This document shows, one piece after another, positions 1 to 6,273 of a stretch of DNA of 11,357 nt. The DNA comes from Candidatus Nanohaloarchaea archaeon (lineage in GTDB: Archaea; EX4484-52; GLR71). How positions within the stretch are numbered: the stretch's first letter is position 1; each line of letters opens with the position of its first letter. The position numbers and the translations under genes are program-made. A model generated the notes under the pieces. It had not been told where the DNA came from and ran no database searches. It was given only the letters and a program-made list of their open reading frames with translations. Location: NCBI GenBank assembly GCA_030636615.1, contig DAOVWP010000012.1, forward strand, positions 1 to 11,357, written 5' to 3'.

Positions 1-134
1 AAGCTGTTTGTGCCTATATCTATAAGTTCCATGTTGTTCAGATCCGGATGATCTTTGAGTTTCTTATAGATGTTTGGAGCGATACCATCATCACCGCAAA
101 ACGAGTTTCCTACAAAGACAATTTTGAGAGGCAT
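1..134 (-). CDS. HycI-like hydrogenase maturation protease, partial (C-terminal part cut off)
   Basis: The minus strand is open from an ATG at 134 to the window edge and gives 44 complete residues. The N-terminus reads MPLKIVFVGNSFCGDDGIAP, a hydrophobic beta strand followed by the GN-x3-GDDG signature of peptidase M52. The first GDD aspartate aligns with the nickel-binding acid of E. coli HycI, and the VGNS..GDDG spelling resembles HycI more than HyaD/HybD. Family members clip the C-terminal tail of the [NiFe]-hydrogenase large subunit after nickel insertion. About 100 further residues, including the later metal ligands, lie outside the window. No hydrogenase gene is visible here, so the substrate is unknown. 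There is no clear ribosome binding site. A TATA-like box at 176-188 on the opposite side of the spacer would give a leader of about 20 bases. The motif makes the family call fairly firm; the exact subfamily is not. Confidence 0.8.
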   Translation of the reverse strand, partial: MPLKIVFVGNSFCGDDGIAPNIYKKLKDHPDLNNMELIDIGTNS

Positions 135-175
135 CAACAGATAATTGTCTGGGAAGATATTAAAAGGATATATTG

Positions 176-188
176 TGTTTATATACTC
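176..188. promoter_or_regulatory. TATA-like box shared by two divergent genes
   Basis: The 73-base spacer between the divergent starts at 134 (minus) and 208 (plus) contains a TTTATATA core that reads as a TATA box on both strands. On the plus strand it lies about 25 bases before the ATG at 208, so that mRNA may be leaderless. On the minus strand it would place the start site about 20 bases before the ATG at 134. This is inferred from position and composition only. Confidence 0.4.
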
Positions 189-207
189 TATTGGGAGAAT
201 AGATATT

Positions 208-393
208 ATGAGAAAAGATATATTGATTGTTGACTGGTTGTTGATGATATTATTTGTTATTATAGTTATCTCTAAGCTAACTGGCGCGATTGACATAAAA
301 ATAATTCAGCCGATTTTTCTGATCCTTATCACAATACATATAATACAACGTAGGAGAATTATACTTGCTTCTTTAAAGAGACATAAGAAATAA
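208..393 (+). CDS. small two-helix membrane protein
   Basis: This is a 61-residue protein of unrecognised function. From the ATG at 208 it has a short charged N-terminus (MRKD) and a hydrophobic helix at about residues 6-22. A loop with a TGAID turn follows, then a second hydrophobic helix at about 31-46 and a strongly basic tail ending in KRHKK. By the positive-inside rule the basic tail should be cytoplasmic. The second helix with a histidine before a basic RRR stretch loosely recalls one half of DUF4405-like small membrane proteins, but one conserved histidine of that pattern is absent, so I do not assign it. The frame is also open from an ATG at 145. I prefer 208 because the TATA-like box at 176-188 would put the transcript start close to it. 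It is a single gene, divergent from the hydrogenase protease. Confidence 0.5.
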   Translation: MRKDILIVDWLLMILFVIIVISKLTGAIDIKIIQPIFLILITIHIIQRRRIILASLKRHKK

Positions 394-489
394 GAGATTA
401 CTTATATAATCGCCCAACCAACTTAATTTATTTATAATGTCCCCGAATAATAACTATTAACTGCGATAGGTTATAATTGGTGTCCTGAT

Positions 490-1074
490 ATGAAATATGA
501 TCTTAGATATATTATATTTGCGCTTATTCTTGTATGTATTTTTGCATCAATGGCTATACATGATCGAGGTAAAATTGTTGGCGGAGATCGGGATGAATAT
601 GGGTGTCTCGGTAGCGCTGGGTATAGCTGGTGTGAGGCAAAAGAGAAGTGTATCAGAGCATGGGAAGAAGATTGCAGTTCTGGTGATCCGCAATTTGAAC
701 TGTTATCAGAATCGATTGATGTTGCCAAGATGTTTGCCAAGGGAATGAGAGAGTATATAGAAGAGGAGGGGAATAATCTACGGGTCGTTAATGCAGTGCA
801 GGCAAAGTGTCCAGGATGCTGGGAAGTTGAGATTGAGTATAGTGTAAATGCAGATTATGGTTTTGATGCAGTAACTGTAAATATCATGGTTGAAAATCTT
901 GAAGTCAGTGATCATAGTATGGATCGTAGAAATGTTGTAGTCCTGACAACAGATGAGTGCAGTGATATTGGAGGAAGAGTTGTTGATACCTCTGGTGGAG
1001 AGAGCTGTAAAACCCAAGAGAGGACTGAAGGAGAAGTGCATGGATTTGAATCTGTCCATCTGTGTTGTGTTTAG
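490..1074 (+). CDS. membrane-anchored or secreted cysteine-rich protein
   Basis: This 194-residue protein is not recognised by name. Residues 6-22 form one hydrophobic segment, a signal peptide or N-terminal anchor; Cys16 lies inside it and is not in a good lipobox. Three cysteine clusters follow. The first, at about 33-62, contains DRDEYGCLGSAGYSWCEAKE and continues to a WEEDC end (Cys39, 48, 54, 62). A CPGCW motif at 107-111 leads into a beta-strand-rich middle of 40 residues. A C-terminal cluster (Cys157, 173, 192, 193) has a GGRVV turn and the end CCV. Ten cysteines outside the membrane segment suggest disulfides or metal binding on the outer face. The AGYSWC-x5-C-x-R-x-WEE pattern recurs, as I recall, in exported proteins of uncultured archaea and candidate-phylum bacteria. 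A TATA-like element lies at about 426-436. The gene appears to stand alone. Function unknown. Confidence 0.75.
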   Translation: MKYDLRYIIFALILVCIFASMAIHDRGKIVGGDRDEYGCLGSAGYSWCEAKEKCIRAWEEDCSSGDPQFELLSESIDVAKMFAKGMREYIEEEGNNLRVVNAVQAKCPGCWEVEIEYSVNADYGFDAVTVNIMVENLEVSDHSMDRRNVVVLTTDECSDIGGRVVDTSGGESCKTQERTEGEVHGFESVHLCCV

Positions 1075-1076
1075 CG

Positions 1077-1101
1077 TATTGATGTAATATCAACATCAAT
1101 A
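1077..1101. repeat. inverted repeat, 9-bp arms with 7-bp spacer
   Basis: TATTGATGT at 1077-1085 is exactly complementary to ACATCAATA at 1093-1101. It begins two bases after the stop of the cysteine-rich protein and runs directly into the AT-rich TATA-like box used for proS. It could be a weak 3'-end hairpin or an operator for proS. There is no long T run after it on the plus strand, so a bacterial-style terminator is less likely. Confidence 0.55.
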
Positions 1102-1112
1102 TATTTAAAATT
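1099..1112 (+). promoter_or_regulatory. TATA-like box for proS
   Basis: TATATTTAAAATTT lies 33 bases before the ATG at 1145. That would give a very short leader of roughly 10 bases. Its left edge overlaps the end of the inverted repeat at 1077-1101, so a protein bound there could block TBP. Inferred from sequence alone. Confidence 0.45.
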
Positions 1113-1144
1113 TAATCAAGAATATTCTAATAGTGGTTTTAACG

Positions 1145-2629
1145 ATGGGAAAAGAAGTGATTGATAAAAGCGAGATGCTTAGTGTAAGAAAAAAAGATGA
1201 TTTCCTTAAATGGTTCAGGGAAGTCATAAAGTTCGCGGATATGGTTGATACAAGATACGGCGCAAAGGGTTTTGTCGTAAGAAAACCGTGGACTATGATA
1301 ACTACAAATATAATGTATCGTATGTTTGATGAAGAATTCTGTAAATATGATCATTATCCTGCAATGTTTCCATCTGTTATTCCAGAATCTAACTTATCTA
1401 AAGAGGAAGAGCATGTCAAGGGTTTTTCCGCTGAAGTATTCTGGATCACTGAGAGCGGGTCAAACAATACAAAATTTGAGGAGAGGCTTGCGCTAAAACC
1501 GACCGGAGAGACTGCAATATATCCAATGTATGCAAAATGGATCAGGTCTTATCAGGATCTTCCAATCAAATATTATCAGTCAGGTACTGTGTTCAGGTGC
1601 GAGACTAAAGAGACCAGACCGTTCCTGAGAGAAAGAGAATTCATGTGGATAGAGGCGCACTGCGCATTCGCAACGGAAAAAGAAGCATGGGAACAGACAA
1701 AAGTTGATCAGAAGATAACCAAAGCAATGCTTTGGGATAAAATAGGGCTTCCTTTCATGATATACAAAAGACCGCAGTGGGATAAGTTTGCAGGCGCAGT
1801 TGATACTTTTGGATGCGATGTATTACTTGTCAACGGCAGAGTCAATCAGGTCGGATCAACACATATGCTTGGCACTAATTTCGCAAAAGTCTTTGATATT
1901 AAGTATACTGATGTAGATGAGAAGAAGAAGTATGTATACCAGACATGTTATGGGCCTGGTTTTTCAAGGATCATTGCGTCTATCATATGCGTCCATGGAG
2001 ATGACAAGGGGCTTGTATATCCGTTTGATCTGGCTCCGTTGCAGATTGTGATTGTTCCGATAATCTTCAAGGGAAAAGAAGAGATTGTCATGAAATCCTG
2101 CGAGAATCTGTGTGATAAGCTTAAGTCTAAAGGATTCAGGGTCAAGATTGATTCAACTGATTGGTCTGCAGGAGCAAAGTTCTATGAGTGGGAACTTAAA
2201 GGAGTTCCTTTAAGGATTGAGATCGGACCAAGAGATATTGAAAACAAACAGGTCGTCATTGTCAGAAGAGATACTGGCAAAAAATCTTTTGTTGCTGAAG
2301 CTGATATCTTGAAGACAATATCTTCTGTTGAACCGGAAATACTGGTCAACCTGAAGAAAAAGGCAGTTGATAATGTTAAAGGTCTTATTGTTGATTGTTC
2401 TAAGTTTGATGATCTGAAGAAGAGCATTGTTGGCGGTAAGATTGTCAGGTGCGGGTTCTGTTCAATAGAGATGGATGGAGAGAAGTGCGCAGATAAGATC
2501 AAGGATGCCTGCGGAGCTGAAGTGCGCGGGACAAATGAAGAGAAATCTGAAAAGGTTGGCAAAGGCGTGAAGTGTATTGTTTGCGGCAAGGATGCCAAGC
2601 ATGTCGTATATGTTGCAAGGGATTATTGA
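1145..2629 (+). CDS. proS: prolyl-tRNA synthetase, archaeal/eukaryotic type
   Basis: This 494-residue class II synthetase charges tRNA-Pro with proline in the cytoplasm. The class II core is clear. A TGETAIYPMY loop at 120-129 recognises substrate, and motif 2 has RCETKETRPFLRERE at 151-165. Motif 3 includes YGPGFSRIIASI at 269-280, followed by HGDDKG at 284-289. The anticodon-binding domain follows from about residue 300. The C-terminal domain carries CxxC pairs at 436/439 and 477/480, with further cysteines at 448 and 456, probably a zinc site. The protein ends in ARDY, matching the conserved C-terminal tyrosine of the archaeal/eukaryotic group. It lacks the bacterial editing insertion between motifs 2 and 3. 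The frame also allows a GTG at 1133, but the GTGGT there works better as a ribosome binding site for the ATG at 1145. The gene is complete, with no missing key residue seen. Confidence 0.96.
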   Translation: MGKEVIDKSEMLSVRKKDDFLKWFREVIKFADMVDTRYGAKGFVVRKPWTMITTNIMYRMFDEEFCKYDHYPAMFPSVIPESNLSKEEEHVKGFSAEVFWITESGSNNTKFEERLALKPTGETAIYPMYAKWIRSYQDLPIKYYQSGTVFRCETKETRPFLREREFMWIEAHCAFATEKEAWEQTKVDQKITKAMLWDKIGLPFMIYKRPQWDKFAGAVDTFGCDVLLVNGRVNQVGSTHMLGTNFAKVFDIKYTDVDEKKKYVYQTCYGPGFSRIIASIICVHGDDKGLVYPFDLAPLQIVIVPIIFKGKEEIVMKSCENLCDKLKSKGFRVKIDSTDWSAGAKFYEWELKGVPLRIEIGPRDIENKQVVIVRRDTGKKSFVAEADILKTISSVEPEILVNLKKKAVDNVKGLIVDCSKFDDLKKSIVGGKIVRCGFCSIEMDGEKCADKIKDACGAEVRGTNEEKSEKVGKGVKCIVCGKDAKHVVYVARDY

Positions 2630-2665
2630 TGGGTTTCTGATATAGACTATTCCTTTCTGGGAGTA

Positions 2666-2676
2666 ACATATATAAA
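2666..2676 (+). promoter_or_regulatory. TATA-like box upstream of the tandem paralog pair
   Basis: CATATATAAAT sits 37 bases after the proS stop. A TBP-type box here would start transcription near 2695-2702. That is downstream of the only TTG codon that could open the first paralog, so the start of that gene is uncertain. Confidence 0.4.
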
Positions 2677-2678
2677 TT

Positions 2679-3116
2679 TTGTTTTCTAATATTAGTTATA
2701 GAGTTATATTTAATGAGGTTTTTGGAATAGGAAAAGTATATACATCAATAGTTGAACTTAAAGCAGATTTTTTCCCAGAAGATATCTTAGATAGAGTATA
2801 TGGAAATATTAGATCTGAGCTGGGATTAAAGAGGGATAATCTGTCCATAATTGAGAAAAATGAAAAAGATCCAAAGAGCGGATATATGAGTTTTGTAGGG
2901 CCATCAAGATTTAATGGTGATAATATCTTAAAGGATAGAGTTATCAAAACAATAGAAGATACATATAAAGCTGAGGGATATGATGTAAAAGAATACAAAA
3001 ATAATATATTAATATCAAAGAGTGGCAAAGAATATATGGCCAAGATTAAGATATCTGGCAAAAAATCTATGTTTAGTGCGTCAAGCACAATTTTTGTGGA
3101 TATCAGTAAAAGGTGA
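2679..3116 (+). CDS. uncharacterised protein, first of a tandem paralog pair (start uncertain)
   Basis: The family is not recognised. The frame is open from 2676, and the longest version from TTG at 2679 gives 145 residues. Residues 36-104 align without gaps to the next gene product at about 40% identity by my hand count. Shared motifs are LD-R/K-VYG, ELGL, GYM-x-F, TIE-x2-Y, EGY-x-VK and N-x-L. The C-terminal part is rich in alternating hydrophobic and lysine residues, suggesting beta strands. No signal peptide, membrane helix or cysteines are seen, so it should be cytoplasmic. No ATG occurs in frame before the conserved region. Residues 1-35 have no counterpart in the second paralog and may not be translated. 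The frame ends at 3116, and the ribosome binding site of the second gene overlaps its stop, so the pair is probably co-transcribed and translationally coupled. Confidence 0.6.
   Translation: MFSNISYRVIFNEVFGIGKVYTSIVELKADFFPEDILDRVYGNIRSELGLKRDNLSIIEKNEKDPKSGYMSFVGPSRFNGDNILKDRVIKTIEDTYKAEGYDVKEYKNNILISKSGKEYMAKIKISGKKSMFSASSTIFVDISKR
3111..3116 (+). promoter_or_regulatory. ribosome binding site of the second paralog
   Basis: AGGTGA is a full archaeal Shine-Dalgarno match, 8 bases before the ATG at 3125, and it contains the TGA stop of the upstream paralog. It shows that the GTG at 3113 is part of the binding site and not the start codon. Confidence 0.75.
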
Positions 3117-3124
3117 GATTGAAA

Positions 3125-3505
3125 ATGAATGAAAATGAATCGGTTCTTGATAAAGTATACGGAAAATTGAAAAATGAACTGGGACTTCCAGAAGATGATC
3201 AGTCAAAGTTCAAGGGCGGAGTTCATATACAAGATACTGGATACATGGAATTCAGTAAGGTTGAAGATCACCTTACAGATCAAGGTCTTCTTGATGCTGT
3301 GGCCAACACTATTGAAGGTGTATATGAACATGAAGGATATACTGTAAAAAGGAAAGATAATGTTCTATATACGGAAAAGATGGATGATAAAGAAAAATCT
3401 TATAAGATAAATGTGATTATTACACAAGGAATACGGACCGGAATACAGATATATGTCATGGAAGATATGGAAAAACAGCTAAAAGAACATATGAGAAACC
3501 ATTAA
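3125..3505 (+). CDS. uncharacterised protein, second of a tandem paralog pair
   Basis: This 126-residue soluble protein is homologous over most of its length to the product just upstream. The conserved core is SVLDKVYG...NELGL near the N-terminus (residues 6-20), a GYMEF turn at about 38-42 and TIEGVYEHEGYTVK at about 62-75. A beta-strand-like, lysine-rich segment and a helical acidic-basic tail (about 107-126) follow. Unlike its neighbour it has a standard ATG start and a perfect AGGTGA ribosome binding site. It is acidic overall, with no cysteine and no membrane segment. The pair lies between proS and psmB, but nothing in the sequence ties it to either. I do not recognise a Pfam family. An alpha/beta fold of about 110 residues that arose by local duplication is the most that can be said. 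Confidence 0.8.
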   Translation: MNENESVLDKVYGKLKNELGLPEDDQSKFKGGVHIQDTGYMEFSKVEDHLTDQGLLDAVANTIEGVYEHEGYTVKRKDNVLYTEKMDDKEKSYKINVIITQGIRTGIQIYVMEDMEKQLKEHMRNH

Positions 3506-3516
3506 CTTTATAAATA
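3506..3516 (+). promoter_or_regulatory. TATA-like box for psmB
   Basis: CTTTATAAATA follows immediately after the stop of the second paralog. It would start a psmB transcript near 3535-3540, with a leader of about 40 bases that contains AGGTG at 3567-3571, 9 bases before the ATG. A weaker TTATATT at about 3542 is an alternative. Confidence 0.4.
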
Positions 3517-3580
3517 TTAGGTTTAAATTCTAAATTACTTCTTATATTTCTGGGTTGTTTTCAGAAAGGTGTTTTATTAT

Positions 3581-4222
3581 ATGGAAACTATGAAAACAGG
3601 TACAACAACAGTAGGAATCGTATGCAGAGATGGTGTAGTCATAGGGGCCGACCAACAGGCGACTATGGGAAGCATCGCGTCTATAAAGAATATTAAAAAA
3701 GTATTCCAGATCACTGATAATATAGCAATGACAATTGCAGGAACAGCCGGTGATGGTCAGGCTCTTGCAAAAATGATAAAAGCTGAGTTGAATCTTTACA
3801 AGATGCAGAATAATATTGAAGGATTTGTGCCAGTAAAGGTTGCTGCAAACCTGCTTGGAACAATACTTAGGTCAGGATACAAGAACAGTCCAAGACCGGA
3901 CATGGTCCAGCTGCTTATCGCAGGATATGATGATGAAAAAGGCGCGCAGGTATTTGATACAGATATTACAGGAGGAGTATATCCAATTGATGATTTTTCT
4001 TTCAGCGGCTCCGGTTCATATATGGCGCTTGGCGTGCTTGAAGATGCATATAAAAAAGGGTGCAGTGTTGAAGAGGGGGTTAATGTTTTTGTAAGAGCTC
4101 TAAAATCTGCAAGGAAAAGAGATGTATATACAGGCGGTGAATCCCTTACAATTGCAACAATTACAAAAGATGGGTTAACCTGGCTTCCAAAAGAGAAAGT
4201 AAATGAGCTTCTGAAAGATTAG
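3581..4222 (+). CDS. psmB: proteasome beta subunit (20S core, Ntn hydrolase)
   Basis: This 213-residue subunit forms the proteolytic inner rings of the archaeal 20S proteasome in the cytoplasm. The N-terminus METMKTG is a 7-residue propeptide. Autocleavage before TTTVGI exposes the catalytic Thr1. Counting from it, Asp17 (in GADQQ) and Lys33 (in KNIKK) fall exactly where the family needs them. The SGSGS loop and the later RD..TGG segment complete the usual active-site surroundings. Length is normal for the family. The frame is also open from GTG at 3569, but that GTG is part of the AGGTG ribosome binding site, so I start at 3581. The alpha subunit is not in this window; in many archaea it lies near rrp4 in the exosome superoperon, so it may sit beyond the right edge. 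psmB next to the KH/beta-CASP gene is a common archaeal arrangement. Confidence 0.96.
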   Translation: METMKTGTTTVGIVCRDGVVIGADQQATMGSIASIKNIKKVFQITDNIAMTIAGTAGDGQALAKMIKAELNLYKMQNNIEGFVPVKVAANLLGTILRSGYKNSPRPDMVQLLIAGYDDEKGAQVFDTDITGGVYPIDDFSFSGSGSYMALGVLEDAYKKGCSVEEGVNVFVRALKSARKRDVYTGGESLTIATITKDGLTWLPKEKVNELLKD

Positions 4223-4279
4223 ATAAATGTTTATTGAAACATAATCAGTTTCTTATAATTAACAAAAATTTAATGGTTT

Positions 4280-4306
4280 GGGCGGTTAGCGCTCATTCAG
4301 TTTTTT
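4280..4306 (+). terminator. hairpin followed by T6, possible psmB 3' end or fttA leader element
   Basis: GGGCG at 4280-4284 can pair with CGCTC at 4290-4294 (one G-U) around a GTTAG loop. TTTTTT follows at 4301-4306. It lies 58 bases after the psmB stop and 28 bases before fttA. Archaeal termination depends mainly on U runs. Whether this ends psmB or lies inside the fttA leader depends on where fttA transcription begins. Confidence 0.4.
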
Positions 4307-4333
4307 ACATAATAATATAACGGGGGCATAAAA

Positions 4334-6223
4334 ATGACAACATTAGAAGACCTTATAAAAAAATTTCCAAATGATGCAATGATAAAAGAGATACTGTTTG
4401 AAGGATCTGATATTGTTGTATTTACACAGAACAGGAATTTTCTGGTCGAAGGCGGAACAAAAGTCCGAGATATTGTAAAAGAGATAAAGAAAAGAATTGA
4501 TATAAGGGCTGATAAGTCTATCAGACTTGATGAAGAGGCTGCAAAAAAGAAAATAAAAGAGCTGGTCCCAAAGGATGCGGCAATAGAAGATATCAGGTTT
4601 GAGCCGGCATTTTCAAGAGTCATCATATATTCCAGAAAACCTGGTCTGGTAATCGGACCTAAAGGTGAGATGCTACATAAAATCAAAAAAGAGACATGCT
4701 GGTCGCCGCAGACTAAGAGGATTCCTCTCATTAAATCAAAAATCGTTGATACTATCAGAGATATCATACACGAAGAGTCAAAATACAGGCAGAAGTTCCT
4801 TAACCAGATCGGACAGAAGATACAGCTTAAGAAAGGCGGTAAGGAAGGATGGGTAAGGGTTAGTTTTCTTGGATCTGCAAGAGAGGTCGGAAGATCTGCA
4901 ATACTTCTACAAACTGAGCAGAGCAGGGTGCTTCTCGACTGCGGACTTAATGTCGGAAACAAATATGGAAGAGAGATTGGTCCTTATATCAATAGTTATG
5001 AATTTGATCTGGAAGAACTTGATGCTGTCGTGATTTCACATGCGCATATGGATCACTGCGGTTTCCTGCCATATCTTTATGAATACGGATACTGCGGACC
5101 TACATACCTGACTGCTCCAACAAGAGATATAATGGCTCTGCAGCAGCTTGATTATATAAAGATCTGCCAGAATGAGCATGGCAAATCCCCATATACAAGC
5201 AAGGGTGTCAGAAATGCTATCAAACACTGTGTTGTCCTTGATTATGGGCAGGTTACAGATATAACACCAGACATGAGACTTACATTTCATAATGCAGGGC
5301 ATATTCTTGGTTCTGCTATGGTGCATGTCCATATAGGTGAGGGTCTTCACAATCTTGTATATTCTGCGGACTTCAAATACGGGCAGACAAGGATGCTTGA
5401 CAGTTCTTCAAATAATTTCCAGAGAGTTGAGACACTTATAATGGAAAGCACTTATGGCGGTCAGAAAGATATATCTCCACCAAAGGCGCAGTGTGAAAAA
5501 GAGTTTATGGATATGATAAAAAAGACTGTGAAGAGAGGTGGAAAGGTAATTATACCTTCTTTCGCTGTCGGGCGGGCACAAGAAGTGATGATCTTTTTAG
5601 ATGAAAAGTTGAGAAACAAGGAGATAGATCTGCCAGTATACCTTGATGGGATGATCTGGGATACAACTGCGATACATACTACTTATCCTGAGTTTCTTTC
5701 AAAATCAATACAGAGTAAAATATTTCGACAAAACTATAATCCTTTCCTGAATGAACATTTCAAAAGTATTGGGGGACATATAGAAAGGCAACAGGCAATA
5801 GATAACTCTGAGCCGGCAATAATATTAACTACATCAGGTATGATTACAGGCGGACCAATAATGGAATATCTTAAACACCTTGCAGGAGATGAGCGAAACA
5901 CGCTTGCATTTGTAGGTTATCAGGCAGAAGGTACGCTTGGACGAAATATTCTGGAAGGGTGGAAGGATATACCGGTCCAAAATGGTAATGGTCGTGGATT
6001 TGTACGTGTTAAACTGGAAATTGCAAAAATCGGTGGATTCAGTGCACACTCAAATTTCAAGGAACTAAAGAATTTTGTATATTCACTGCGCTCAAAACCA
6101 GATATGATCATAATAAACCATGGAGAAAACAGCAAGGTAATCAATCTTACCCGGGCAATGCACAAGGCATTTAACATTGAAACCAGAGCACCACATAATC
6201 TGGATGCATTAAGGCTGAAGTAA
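4334..6223 (+). CDS. fttA: FttA / aCPSF1: KH-domain metallo-beta-lactamase beta-CASP ribonuclease, transcription termination factor
   Basis: The 629 residues match the usual length of this near-universal archaeal homologue of CPSF73. It cleaves nascent RNA at U-rich sites and drives transcription termination. The N-terminal region (about 1-70) precedes KH-type sequence containing VIGPKG at 106-111. The metallo-beta-lactamase core starts near 175 with GSAREVGRS. Zinc ligands are visible: HAHMDH at 236-241, His323 in NAGH and Asp346 in YSADF. beta-CASP motifs follow: Glu371 in MESTYGG, SFAVGRAQE at 409-417, TSGMITGG at 500-507, His572 in GFSAHSN and His596 in INHGE. All catalytic residues are present, so it should be active. 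GGGGG at 4322-4326 serves as ribosome binding site. The gene follows psmB by 111 bases and ends in a convergent spacer. An earlier TATA-like TTATAATTAA at about 4253-4262 could give it its own promoter. Confidence 0.96.
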   Translation: MTTLEDLIKKFPNDAMIKEILFEGSDIVVFTQNRNFLVEGGTKVRDIVKEIKKRIDIRADKSIRLDEEAAKKKIKELVPKDAAIEDIRFEPAFSRVIIYSRKPGLVIGPKGEMLHKIKKETCWSPQTKRIPLIKSKIVDTIRDIIHEESKYRQKFLNQIGQKIQLKKGGKEGWVRVSFLGSAREVGRSAILLQTEQSRVLLDCGLNVGNKYGREIGPYINSYEFDLEELDAVVISHAHMDHCGFLPYLYEYGYCGPTYLTAPTRDIMALQQLDYIKICQNEHGKSPYTSKGVRNAIKHCVVLDYGQVTDITPDMRLTFHNAGHILGSAMVHVHIGEGLHNLVYSADFKYGQTRMLDSSSNNFQRVETLIMESTYGGQKDISPPKAQCEKEFMDMIKKTVKRGGKVIIPSFAVGRAQEVMIFLDEKLRNKEIDLPVYLDGMIWDTTAIHTTYPEFLSKSIQSKIFRQNYNPFLNEHFKSIGGHIERQQAIDNSEPAIILTTSGMITGGPIMEYLKHLAGDERNTLAFVGYQAEGTLGRNILEGWKDIPVQNGNGRGFVRVKLEIAKIGGFSAHSNFKELKNFVYSLRSKPDMIIINHGENSKVINLTRAMHKAFNIETRAPHNLDALRLK

Positions 6224-6273
6224 GGTTAAAAAACTAAAATAAGAAAAAATAAAAAAACAGGATTTTTTATAAT
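6224..6273. terminator. convergent 3' spacer with T runs on both strands
   Basis: fttA (plus) and sepF (minus) end head to head 50 bases apart. Leaving sepF on the minus strand, RNA would contain U7 (6257-6251), U6 (6249-6244) and U6 (6233-6228). Leaving fttA on the plus strand there is one U6 at 6263-6268. Such U tracts are the known archaeal termination signals. Nothing else is encoded here. Confidence 0.65.

Noticed and set aside
48..233. Plus-strand frame of 61 codons at the left edge
   Set aside because: It is mostly antisense to the GDDG-motif protein on the minus strand and shows no ribosome binding site or family features.
2182..2598. Open frame of 138 codons on the minus strand inside proS
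   Set aside because: It overlaps the conserved anticodon-binding and zinc regions of ProRS; no start signal or family match.
3113..3124. GTG 3113 as start of the second paralog
   Set aside because: It lies inside the AGGTGA ribosome binding site; the ATG at 3125 is at ideal spacing.
4297..4962. Open frame of 221 codons on the minus strand inside fttA
   Set aside because: It is fully antisense to the strongly conserved KH region and start of the beta-lactamase domain of FttA; its product is serine- and phenylalanine-rich with no recognisable domain.
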